NCBI GenBank assembly: GCA_050694175.1 | Contig: JBOGXA010000016.1 | Location: 29,788 to 93,787, forward strand | Source: JBOGXA01 sp050694175 | GTDB lineage: Bacteria; Actinomycetota; CADDZG01; WHSQ01 | Reading direction: 5' to 3' | Length of the DNA stretch: 64,000 nucleotides | Shown here: in pieces, positions 33,988 through 41,627 of the stretch | Position numbering within the stretch: the first letter of the stretch is position 1 | Layout of the letters: each line of letters begins with the position of its first letter | Notes under the pieces: model-generated | Databases searched by the model: none | What the model was told of the DNA's origin: nothing | Seen by the model: only the letters and a program-made list of their open reading frames with translations | Made by a program: the position numbers and the translations under genes

Positions 33988-35349
33988 ATGAGCGCAACCG
34001 GTACCGTCTCCACACACCCGTCCCTGGGCGTCTCGACTCTGTCGTGCCGGGAGTGTGGGCGCGCATTCGATGTCGGACCTCTCTACTACTGCGATGAGTG
34101 CTTCGGGCCGCTGCAGGCCGACTACGACTACGACGCCATCGCCCAGACGATCTCGGCCCCCGGCATCGCCGCCGGCCCTCCCTCGATCTGGCGCTATGCG
34201 CCCCTGTTGCCTGCGCCGCCCCCGCCCGAGAGGGTTGACATCGGTGCGGGCTTCACGCCGCTACGGCCGGCCCCCCGGCTGGCCGCCGAGCTCGGGCTGA
34301 GGCGGCTGTGGCTCAAGAACGACACGTTCAACCCGACCCACTCGTTCAAGGACCGCGTCGTCACGGTTGCGGTGAGCGCGGCTCGCCGTTTCGGTTTCGA
34401 CACCATCGCGTGCGCGTCGACCGGAAACCTCGCGAACTCCGTCGCCGCGCACGCGGCCGCGACCGGCATGCGAAGCATCGTCTTCATCCCGGCGGGGCTC
34501 GAACGCGGGAAGGTGGTCTCGACCGCGGTCTTCGGAGGCGAGATCGTCGAGATCGACGGCACCTACGACGATGTCAACAGGGTGTGCGCGGAGCTGGCGG
34601 AATCGAAACCGTGGGCGTTCGTGAACGTAAATCTACGCACGTTCTATGCGGAGGGGTCGAAGACTCTCGGATTCGAGATCGCCGAGCAACTGGGATGGCG
34701 AGCGCCGGACGCGATCGTTGCGCCGGTCGCATCGGGGGCAATGCTCACGAAGGTCGCAAGGGGCCTTCGCGAGCTGGAGCGTGTCGAGCTGATCCCGGAG
34801 GTGAGGTCCCGCATCTTCGGTGCCCAGGCGGCCGGGTGCGCGCCCGTCGCCCGGGCGTTTGCCGAGGGGGCTCTCGAAGTGACGCCGGTGAAGCCCGACA
34901 GCGTCGCAAAATCGCTGGCTATCGGGGACCCGGCCGACGGGCGCTATCTCCTCGCCGAGGCGCGGGCCTCGGGTGGCGCCGTCACCGCAGTCCCTGAGGA
35001 ATCCGTCGCCGAGGGCATCCGTCTCCTCGCCCGCTGCGAGGGTCTGTTCACGGAGGCGGCCGGCGGCGTGACGATCGCGGGCCTCGAGCGGCTCGTGGCG
35101 GAGGGGGCGATCTCGCCGGAAGACGAGACCGTCGTGTTGATCACCGGGGTGGGGCTCAAGACCCTCGAGACCCTGGGTCCCCGCACGGCGCGCCCTCCGG
35201 TCGCGCCGAACGTCGCCGCCGTGGACGAGGTGCTAGAGGAGGAGGGGTTCGGGGGAACCAAACAGGCGGGTCATCTCACCGTTCCCCCGACGGAGAGCGG
35301 GGAGCCCGCAGGGCAACCCGATCGTAGATTGAAGAAGGAGGGGCTTTGA
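33988..35349 (+). CDS. Threonine synthase-like PLP enzyme under SAM riboswitch control
   Basis: A 453-residue fold-type II PLP enzyme. Residues 20-38 form a zinc ribbon (CREC ... CDEC); HSFKDR carries the PLP lysine (K121), ASTGNLANSVAAHAA follows, and VLITGVGLKTLE is the phosphate-binding C-terminal part. Annotation by similarity is threonine synthase (O-phosphohomoserine to threonine). However, an S-box precedes it and a sulfur-carrier gene overlaps its stop (TGATG), which suggests a sulfhydrylase making homocysteine from O-phosphohomoserine or another activated homoserine. The last ~35 residues are an unusual tail encoded by a dispersed ~80-bp repeat. Confidence 0.85.
   Translation: MSATGTVSTHPSLGVSTLSCRECGRAFDVGPLYYCDECFGPLQADYDYDAIAQTISAPGIAAGPPSIWRYAPLLPAPPPPERVDIGAGFTPLRPAPRLAAELGLRRLWLKNDTFNPTHSFKDRVVTVAVSAARRFGFDTIACASTGNLANSVAAHAAATGMRSIVFIPAGLERGKVVSTAVFGGEIVEIDGTYDDVNRVCAELAESKPWAFVNVNLRTFYAEGSKTLGFEIAEQLGWRAPDAIVAPVASGAMLTKVARGLRELERVELIPEVRSRIFGAQAAGCAPVARAFAEGALEVTPVKPDSVAKSLAIGDPADGRYLLAEARASGGAVTAVPEESVAEGIRLLARCEGLFTEAAGGVTIAGLERLVAEGAISPEDETVVLITGVGLKTLETLGPRTARPPVAPNVAAVDEVLEEEGFGGTKQAGHLTVPPTESGEPAGQPDRRLKKEGL
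35245..35319 (+). repeat. Dispersed structured element, copy 1
   Basis: About 80 bases, nearly identical to a copy on the other strand at 58339-58414. Predicted three-way junction: P1 GGGTT (35245-35249) with AACCC (35315-35319); P2 CGGGGGAAC (35250-35258) with GTTCCCCCG (35281-35289); P3 GCCC (35304-35307) with GGGC (35311-35314). Lies inside the 3' end of the threonine synthase-like gene, 30 bases before the MoaD-type start. Confidence 0.6.
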
Positions 35350-35627
35350 TGAGTGCGACTGTTCGGATCCCGACCCAGCTGCGCCCGCTGGTCGGAGACC
35401 ACGACCAGGTGGACGCCATCGGCAACACGGTCAAAGAGGTGATCGCCGATCTGGGCTCCCGCCACCCGGGGCTCGCCGAGCGGCTGCTCGACGAGGGTGG
35501 GCAGCTTCGTCGCTTCATAAACGTCTACGTGAACGACGAGGACATCCGGTTCCTCCAGGGCCTCGACAGCCGCGTCGAGAGGGGGGCGCGGATCGCGATC
35601 ATCCCTGCGGTCGCGGGCGGCACCTAG
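35349..35627 (+). CDS. MoaD/ThiS-family sulfur carrier (CysO/HcyS-like)
   Basis: A 92-residue ubiquitin-like protein. It starts MSATVRIPTQLRPLVG and ends RIAIIPAVAGGT. The family C-terminus is normally Gly-Gly, which is adenylated and thiocarboxylated; here one Thr follows the pair, so a protease must first expose GG, as described for Wolinella HcyS, and unlike CysO which ends in GG. AAGGAGG is a strong ribosome site, and its ATG overlaps the stop of the upstream enzyme. It should donate sulfur to that enzyme. E1-like activator and protease are not in this window. Confidence 0.88.
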   Translation: MSATVRIPTQLRPLVGDHDQVDAIGNTVKEVIADLGSRHPGLAERLLDEGGQLRRFINVYVNDEDIRFLQGLDSRVERGARIAIIPAVAGGT

Positions 35628-35681
35628 TTCGTCGAGAGTGCGGTTGATCGCGCATAACGCGATTGGGTGCACACTCGAGGC

Positions 35682-37043
35682 ATGCCGGACGACCACGACG
35701 TCATCGTGATCGGCATGGGCGTGAGTGGCGAGGAGGTCGCCGGACGCCTCGCCGGCGCGGGATTGAACGTCCTCGCCGTCGAGAAAAAGCTCGTCGGCGG
35801 CGAGTGCCCGTACTGGGGCTGCATCCCATCGAAAATCATGGTCCGGGCGGGCAACAGCGTGGCCGAAGCCGCGCGCGCACTCGGATTGGCGGGGGAAGTC
35901 ACGATCTCACCCCACTGGGCACCGGTGGCGGCACGAGTGCGCGAGGCCACTGCGGGGTGGGACGACTCCGCCGCAGTGAAGCGTCACGTAGAAAAAGGCG
36001 AGACCTTCGTCAGGGGCGAAGCGCACATCATCGGATCGGGCGCGGTCGAGGTCGACGGCCGCACGTTCCGGGCGCGCCGGGGAGTGGTAATCGCCACCGG
36101 GGGCGAGCCGGCTGCGCCTCCCATCGAGGGACTCGCCGGCGTCGACTACTGGACGAACCGTGACGCGATCGAAGCATCCGAGCTGCCGGCGTCGATGATC
36201 GTGCTCGGCGCGGGCCCGATCGGGTTGGAGCTGGCGCAGACGTTCCATCGGTTCGGAACCGAGATCACGATCGTTGAGCTCGCCGGTCACGCCCTACCGA
36301 TGGAGGAGCCCGAGAACGGCGAGGCGCTGGGTGAGGTCCTGCGGTCGGAGGGGATCGCGCTTCTGACCGGCGCCCCCGCGACGCGCGTGCGCGCCGCCGA
36401 GACGGGGGTCGAGGTCGAGCTGGAGGGGGGCGAAAAGCTGGGTGCGGAGAGGCTTCTGGTTGCGACCGGACGCCGGCTCAACCTCAAATCGCTCGGCATA
36501 GAGAACATGGGACTCGATCCTGATGGGCGCTCGATCGAGACCGACGGCCATATGCGCGCGGGCGACGGCCTGTGGGCGGTCGGCGACATCACCGGAGTCG
36601 GAGCCTTTACCCACCTCGCCGTTTATCAGGGCCGGATCGCGGCGGCCGACCTGCTCGGAGCGGACCACCGGCCCGCCGATTACCGGGCGGTTCCGCGCGT
36701 CACCTTCACCGACCCCGAGGTTGCGAGCGTGGGTCTGTCGGAGGCGGGGGCCCGCGACCTGGGCATCAGCGTGCGCACCGGGATCGCGTCGACCTCGTCG
36801 TCCGCCCGCGGATGGATACACGGCCCGGGGGCCGAGCACGGGGTCACCAAGCTCGTCGCCGACGCGGATCAGGGCGTACTCGTCGGCGCCTCGACGATGG
36901 GCCCGGCCGCGGGGGAGGTGCTCGGGCTCCTGGTGCTGGCAGTCAAACAGAGGGTCCCGGTGCGCGTGTTACGCGATCTCATCTATCCGTACCCGACGTT
37001 CGTGCGAGGCCTGGAGGACGCTCTTCGCGACCTGGACGGGTGA
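35682..37043 (+). CDS. Pyridine nucleotide-disulfide oxidoreductase (lipoamide dehydrogenase/mercuric reductase-like)
   Basis: A 453-residue flavoprotein. FAD-binding DVIVIGMGVSGEEVAGRLA, redox pair VGGECPYWGCIPSK (Cys at residues 42 and 47), NAD(P)-binding IVLGAGPIGLELAQTF, and LWAVGDITGVGAFTHLA. At the C-terminus the His-Glu catalytic dyad of dihydrolipoyl dehydrogenase (HxHPTxxE) is replaced by IYPYPTFVRGLEDALR, so the acceptor is unlikely to be a lipoyl group. It may reduce quinones, metals or another disulfide. Start at 35682 is tentative; GTG at 35667 is possible. No clear operon with the sulfur carrier, 54 bases upstream. Confidence 0.85.
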   Translation: MPDDHDVIVIGMGVSGEEVAGRLAGAGLNVLAVEKKLVGGECPYWGCIPSKIMVRAGNSVAEAARALGLAGEVTISPHWAPVAARVREATAGWDDSAAVKRHVEKGETFVRGEAHIIGSGAVEVDGRTFRARRGVVIATGGEPAAPPIEGLAGVDYWTNRDAIEASELPASMIVLGAGPIGLELAQTFHRFGTEITIVELAGHALPMEEPENGEALGEVLRSEGIALLTGAPATRVRAAETGVEVELEGGEKLGAERLLVATGRRLNLKSLGIENMGLDPDGRSIETDGHMRAGDGLWAVGDITGVGAFTHLAVYQGRIAAADLLGADHRPADYRAVPRVTFTDPEVASVGLSEAGARDLGISVRTGIASTSSSARGWIHGPGAEHGVTKLVADADQGVLVGASTMGPAAGEVLGLLVLAVKQRVPVRVLRDLIYPYPTFVRGLEDALRDLDG

Positions 37044-37179
37044 GGCGCCCCACCCGCGGAGGGATTCTTCCAGTTATTTGATGCCCCCCTGCGATATAGG
37101 CATCCAGGGCTATTCCTATCCGGGGGTGAGTCGTGCCTAGATGAGCGAGTCCGGCCACTCGATTTGGGGAGGCGACGCA

Positions 37180-38898
37180 ATGGCCGACGTGCAGCACTTC
37201 GACGCCGTCATCGTCGGTTCGGGGTTCGGGGGCTCCGTCGCCGCGTTCCGACTGGCCGCCGACGGACAACGAATCCTCGTTCTCGAGCGCGGCAAGGCAT
37301 ATCCGCCGGGCTCGTTCGCACGCACCCCACGAGAGATGCATGTCAACTTCTGGGATCCGAGCGCAGGTCTGCACGGCATGTTCGATCTGTGGTCGTTCAG
37401 GGGCCTCGAGGCGGTGGTCTCGAGCGGCCTCGGGGGCGGCTCGCTCATCTATGCAAACGTCTTGCTGAGAAAAGACGAGCGATGGTTCGTGGTGAAGGAC
37501 CCGGTCCGCGGGGGCTACGAGACGTGGCCGATCACCCGCGCCGACCTCGAACCTCACTACGACGAAGTCGAGGCGATGCTGGGCGCGCAGCGGTTCCCGT
37601 TCGGCGAGAGTGGCTATGAGGCTGTCGCGAAAACTGCAGCGATGCAGGGGGCCGCTCGCGACCTCGGTCACGAATGGCAGCTTCCCCCCCTGGCCGTCTC
37701 CTTCTCGCCGTCGCCGGGGGAGAGGGCGGTTCCGGGCGAGCCGATCCGCGAGGCCGATTACCCGAACATCCACCGACGGTCGCGTCAGACGTGCAGGCTA
37801 TGCGGAGAGTGCGATGTCGGTTGCAACTATGGGAGCAAGAACACTCTGGATCACACGTACTTGTCGGCGGCCGCCCATCACGGTGCTGAGATCCGGACGC
37901 GCTGCGAGGTCCGGAGCTTTGCACCACGCGCCGGCGGGGGCTACAGCGTCGGCTTCGTGGAGCATGCGGCCGAGCGCGAGGGTAAGAGGACCAATACGGG
38001 CAAACTGCCGATTACGACGGTCACCTGCGACCGCTTGATCCTCGCCGCGGGGACGCTCGGCTCTCCGTATCTCCTGTTGCGCAACCGAAGCGCATTCGCG
38101 GGCATAAGCCGGGCGCTGGGCACCCGCTTCTGCGGCAACGGGGATCTGCTTTCGTTTGCGCTGAAGGCCACGGACAGGAACGGGGGAGCCGGGCGCGTCC
38201 TCAATCCGTCCCGGGGACCGGTAATCACGAGTGCCATTCGGGTTCCGGACGCCGTCGACGGAGGCCGCGGGCGCGGCTTCTACATCCAGGACGCCGGCTA
38301 CCCGGGCTTTGTTGACTGGATGCTAGAGGCCACCACCGTCGGAAGCACGGCGGTGCGGGTCGCCCGCTTCGCCCTGAGGCGACTGTGGGCGCGCCTTAGC
38401 CGCGATCCGAAGAGCATGTTGGGGGCCGAGATCTCGCAACTGATCGGTAACACGCATCTGTCGTCGGGGTCCCTTCCGCTGCTGGGAATGGGCCGCGACG
38501 TCCCCGATGGGGTGATGAGCCTGAGCAAGGGCTACCTCGCCATCGATTGGACGACTAAGACGTCACAGAAGTACTTCGACCGTGTCACGTCCACCATGGC
38601 CGACATCGCACACGCCATGGGGGGCCGCTTCGAGGAGAACCCACTCAGTCACCTCAAGCGCGTGATAACCGTGCACCCGCTGGGCGGATGCCCTATGGGC
38701 GACACCGACAAAGAGGGAGTCGTGGACGCCTACGGACAGGTGTTCGGATATCCGGACCTTTATGTCCTGGACGGATCCGTGATGCCGGGCCCGGTAGGCG
38801 CCAACCCGTCGCTCACCATTGCAGCATTTGCAGATCGCGCGGTGTGCCACATGATCGAGAGCCGGCCGCATGACAGGAAAGGACGCGTGAGGACATGA
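37180..38898 (+). CDS. GMC oxidoreductase (cholesterol oxidase-like)
   Basis: A 572-residue FAD-dependent oxidoreductase. The N-terminal dinucleotide fold is DAVIVGSGFGGSVAAFRLA; VSSGLGGGSLIYANVLL is the second FAD loop, and HPLGGCPMG plus DGSVMPGPVGANPSLTIAAF the C-terminal GMC signatures. A cysteine cluster, QTCRLCGECDVGCNYGSKNT, is typical of this subgroup and could bind a metal or simply be structural. It resembles bacterial cholesterol/steroid or alcohol oxidases. The start at 37180 has GGGGAGG seven bases before; an ATG at 37141 has none. Overlaps the next gene (ATGA). Confidence 0.88.
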   Translation: MADVQHFDAVIVGSGFGGSVAAFRLAADGQRILVLERGKAYPPGSFARTPREMHVNFWDPSAGLHGMFDLWSFRGLEAVVSSGLGGGSLIYANVLLRKDERWFVVKDPVRGGYETWPITRADLEPHYDEVEAMLGAQRFPFGESGYEAVAKTAAMQGAARDLGHEWQLPPLAVSFSPSPGERAVPGEPIREADYPNIHRRSRQTCRLCGECDVGCNYGSKNTLDHTYLSAAAHHGAEIRTRCEVRSFAPRAGGGYSVGFVEHAAEREGKRTNTGKLPITTVTCDRLILAAGTLGSPYLLLRNRSAFAGISRALGTRFCGNGDLLSFALKATDRNGGAGRVLNPSRGPVITSAIRVPDAVDGGRGRGFYIQDAGYPGFVDWMLEATTVGSTAVRVARFALRRLWARLSRDPKSMLGAEISQLIGNTHLSSGSLPLLGMGRDVPDGVMSLSKGYLAIDWTTKTSQKYFDRVTSTMADIAHAMGGRFEENPLSHLKRVITVHPLGGCPMGDTDKEGVVDAYGQVFGYPDLYVLDGSVMPGPVGANPSLTIAAFADRAVCHMIESRPHDRKGRVRT

Positions 38899-39539
38899 GC
38901 GCAGCGGAGCATCCGACCCTTGAGTTCACGGAGGAGATGAAGGGTTACGTCACGTTCGGTGAGGAGGACTACGAGCCGGGCTTCAAGCAAGGAAAGGCCA
39001 GCCAAACGTTCCTGATGTTCCACCTCACGATCTCGATCGACGACGTCGACCGGTTCGTGAGCGACCCCGATCACCGCGGCTCGGCCGCGGGGTGGGTCGA
39101 ATGCGAGGAGCTCGGTGGGAAGCGGGCGGTGGAAAAGGGCGTATTCAATCTGTTCGTGGACTCCGAGGATGCGTCCCGAAAGCGCATGCTCTACCGGCTC
39201 TTCTTCGAAGACGGCGCCGGCCACCCGCTCACGTTGTCCGGGTTCAAGGACGTGAAGGACGATCCCGGCTTCGATGTCTGGCAGGACACCTCGACCCTCT
39301 TCACGAGGGTCCTGCGAGGCCACGTCGACGAAGGTGCGGACGCCGGCGCACAGATCGTGGCTGCCGGCATCATTAACATCTACATGCTCGACTTCCTTAA
39401 GCAGCTCACGACATTCAGAGTCGGGGGTCCGTCCCTTGGCGCTCGGAAGGATGCAATGGTCGGGTTCGGGAGGCTGTTTCTGGGCAAGCTGTGGGACGTC
39501 TACGGCCGCCAGCTCGAGGAGCGGGCGGGCAAGGCGTGA
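38895..39539 (+). CDS. Conserved hypothetical partner of GMC oxidoreductase
   Basis: A 214-residue soluble protein with two beta-rich segments (LEFTEEMKGYVTFGEEDY; FNLFVDSEDASRKRMLYRLF) and SGFKDVKDDPGFDVWQDTST. This domain is often found fused to or beside cholesterol oxidase-like GMC enzymes. Function unknown; a substrate- or lipid-binding role is an inference. It overlaps both neighbours by four bases (ATGA, GTGA), forming a tight three-gene operon. Confidence 0.7.
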   Translation: MSAAEHPTLEFTEEMKGYVTFGEEDYEPGFKQGKASQTFLMFHLTISIDDVDRFVSDPDHRGSAAGWVECEELGGKRAVEKGVFNLFVDSEDASRKRMLYRLFFEDGAGHPLTLSGFKDVKDDPGFDVWQDTSTLFTRVLRGHVDEGADAGAQIVAAGIINIYMLDFLKQLTTFRVGGPSLGARKDAMVGFGRLFLGKLWDVYGRQLEERAGKA

Positions 39540-41254
39540 CGGCGCGGCCGACAAGCGATCGTCCGGCTGAGCTCGGCTTCATCCGAAAGCCGATGGTTCA
39601 GTGGTTTTCACCGCGCGAGCTCACCGACACGGCTCTGCGTGTCGTCATCTCCGGCATCTTCGGCGCATACTCGGACAAGCGCGAGATCCAGGCCGCCCTG
39701 CCGGCGTCTCCTCCGTTTGACTACTCCGATCGATCGGAGCTGTGGCTCGACTACGTCGCGGACCTCGGCGACGGATTCGGTCCGACCTACAGCGTCGCCT
39801 CCCTGCTCGCGGAGGAGAAGCTCGAAGTCGGATCGGGGAGCCGATCGTGGCCGACGCAGCGCGGCAAGCTGCTGGTCATGGGAGGAGACCAGGTGTATCC
39901 GGCCGCCACCATCCGTAACTACGAGAACCGGCTCGTCGGTCCCTACCGCGCGGCTCTTCCCATGACGGCTTCCGATCACCCGCATCTGTTCGCGGTGCCG
40001 GGCAATCACGACTGGTACGACGGGCTGACCACGTTCATGCGCGTCTTCTGCCAGCAGAACTGGATCGGCGGCTGGCTAACGCAGCAGTCGCGCAGCTACT
40101 TCGCCGCAAAGCTGCCGCGCGGATGGTGGCTGTGGGCAATCGATATCCAGTTCGACGACTACATCGACCAACCCCAGCTCACCTATTTCTCAGAGAAGGT
40201 GGCGCCGGCGGTGCGACCCGGCGACTCGATCGTGTTGTGCTCGGCGAAACCGAGCTGGGTCCATGCGAATCGATCCGCGCCCGAGGCGTTCGTCAACCTC
40301 GACTACTTCGAGCGGAAGGTGGTCCGGCCCACCGGCGCAAGCATCCGACTGTCGCTGTCCGGTGACGCCCACCATTACGCGCGCTACGAAAGCACCGGCG
40401 GCGCCCACAAGATCACGTCGGGCGGCGGTGGAGCATATCTGTCGGCGACACATCGCCTGCCGAAGGAGCTCGAGCTTCCGCCGGACGAGTCACGGGCCCC
40501 GGGCAAGACGACCCCGCCCGCTCACTACGAGCTGGCTGCCCGTTATCCGGGACGCAAGGAGTCGCGGCACCTCAAGGCGAGAGTCTTTGCTCTGCCGGTG
40601 AAGAACTACGGCTTCTGGATTTTGATGGGTGTCGTGCACGCGCTGTTCGCGTTCACGGTTGCGGCCTCGCTGCGGGAGGAGGGCGAGGACTTCGTCGCCG
40701 CGATGACGGATCTCGGGGTCGGAGACGTTCTGCGCGGATTGCGCCGGAGTCCCCTCGCCATCGTACTTGCCCTCGTTCTGATGCGAGGTCTGGTGGGCCT
40801 GACGAAGAACAAGAAGGCGAAGGGTTACGCCGCCGGCCTGCTCCATGGGATCGCCCATCTGCTGGTGATCGCCGCAACGATCGCCGCCGCTTCTCAGGTC
40901 TTTGCGGATCTCTCAGGCGCAGCTTTTCGGGTGAGCTTCGTGGTGTCGGTGGGCGTGATCGGCGGGCTGCTCGGGTCTCTCGTGATGGCGGCGTACCTTT
41001 ATCTCGCGGATGCCGCCGGGCTCAACACGAACGAGCTCTTCTCGGCGCACAGAAACGAGCACTTCAAGAACTTCCTCCGTCTGCGCGTCGACGAGGACGG
41101 GACGCTAACCGTCTACCCGATCGCCGTGCCGCGAACGACGGACAAATGGACGCTCAGTTCCTCCGGCGACGAGGGCGACCCCTGGTTCCAGCCCCCCGAA
41201 CCAATCGCGGTCAGGCTGATCGAAGAGCCGATCCGCATCGAGCCGTCAGCCTAG
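39536..41254 (+). CDS. Metallophosphoesterase with membrane domain
   Basis: A 572-residue protein. The calcineurin-like phosphoesterase motifs are LVMGGDQVYP, VPGNHDWYDGL and LSLSGDAHHYARYE in residues ~100-290. Then about four hydrophobic helices (GVVHALFAFTVAASL, LALVLMRGLVGL, HLLVIAATIAAASQVF, VVSVGVIGGLLGSLVM) lie in residues ~370-495, followed by a ~75-residue soluble tail. A signal peptide is not evident. It could hydrolyse a phosphodiester or phosphomonoester near the membrane. GTG start overlaps the upstream stop as GTGA. Its TAG overlaps the emfourin stop within CTAG. Confidence 0.82.
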   Translation: MTARPTSDRPAELGFIRKPMVQWFSPRELTDTALRVVISGIFGAYSDKREIQAALPASPPFDYSDRSELWLDYVADLGDGFGPTYSVASLLAEEKLEVGSGSRSWPTQRGKLLVMGGDQVYPAATIRNYENRLVGPYRAALPMTASDHPHLFAVPGNHDWYDGLTTFMRVFCQQNWIGGWLTQQSRSYFAAKLPRGWWLWAIDIQFDDYIDQPQLTYFSEKVAPAVRPGDSIVLCSAKPSWVHANRSAPEAFVNLDYFERKVVRPTGASIRLSLSGDAHHYARYESTGGAHKITSGGGGAYLSATHRLPKELELPPDESRAPGKTTPPAHYELAARYPGRKESRHLKARVFALPVKNYGFWILMGVVHALFAFTVAASLREEGEDFVAAMTDLGVGDVLRGLRRSPLAIVLALVLMRGLVGLTKNKKAKGYAAGLLHGIAHLLVIAATIAAASQVFADLSGAAFRVSFVVSVGVIGGLLGSLVMAAYLYLADAAGLNTNELFSAHRNEHFKNFLRLRVDEDGTLTVYPIAVPRTTDKWTLSSSGDEGDPWFQPPEPIAVRLIEEPIRIEPSA

Positions 41255-41562
41255 GGCTCCCGCTGCGCAAGGGCCAGCTTGCGTAGCTTGGACAGAAGTG
41301 GGTGCATCGACGGCGGCGCGGTGACGTCCGTCATCTCCATCGTGCGGTGCTGCGGCCCGTCCTGCACCATCAGCCGGTAGGAGAACACGTCCGGGGGCCC
41401 GGAATCGGGATCGCCGCCCGGCTCCTCCAGGTCCCAGATGCGCGACGCCACCACCTCTCGCTCCAGATCGCGCGCCACGTCCGGAGGTAGTTGGTGGGTA
41501 TCCGCGACGTACGAGAGATTGAGATTGGCGAAGCCGCCGGAGCATTCGAAAGAGATGCGCAC
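41251..41562 (-). CDS. Emfourin-like protealysin inhibitor
   Basis: A 103-residue protein starting MRISFECSGGFANLNLSYVA and ending ALAQREP. Its length, the strand pattern FSYRLMVQDGPQHRTMEMTD and its position just downstream of an M4 protealysin gene match emfourin, a protein inhibitor of protealysin-like metalloproteases. In studied Serratia the two are cotranscribed and the inhibitor blocks the mature protease inside the cell. Here the two genes are adjacent on the same strand, separated by 65 bases. Confidence 0.85.
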   Translation of the reverse strand: MRISFECSGGFANLNLSYVADTHQLPPDVARDLEREVVASRIWDLEEPGGDPDSGPPDVFSYRLMVQDGPQHRTMEMTDVTAPPSMHPLLSKLRKLALAQREP

Positions 41563-41627
41563 GCGTGGCCTCCCGGTGGGTGGGTGTGTACGGGGGGCAG
41601 CCTAGCGCCACCCCCCGAACACGTGAA

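Noticed and set aside
35245..35319. Dispersed element as a glycine riboswitch
   Set aside because: A piece (CCGAAGGAC) is reminiscent of the glycine core, but the remaining conserved blocks are absent and copy 1 changes that piece.
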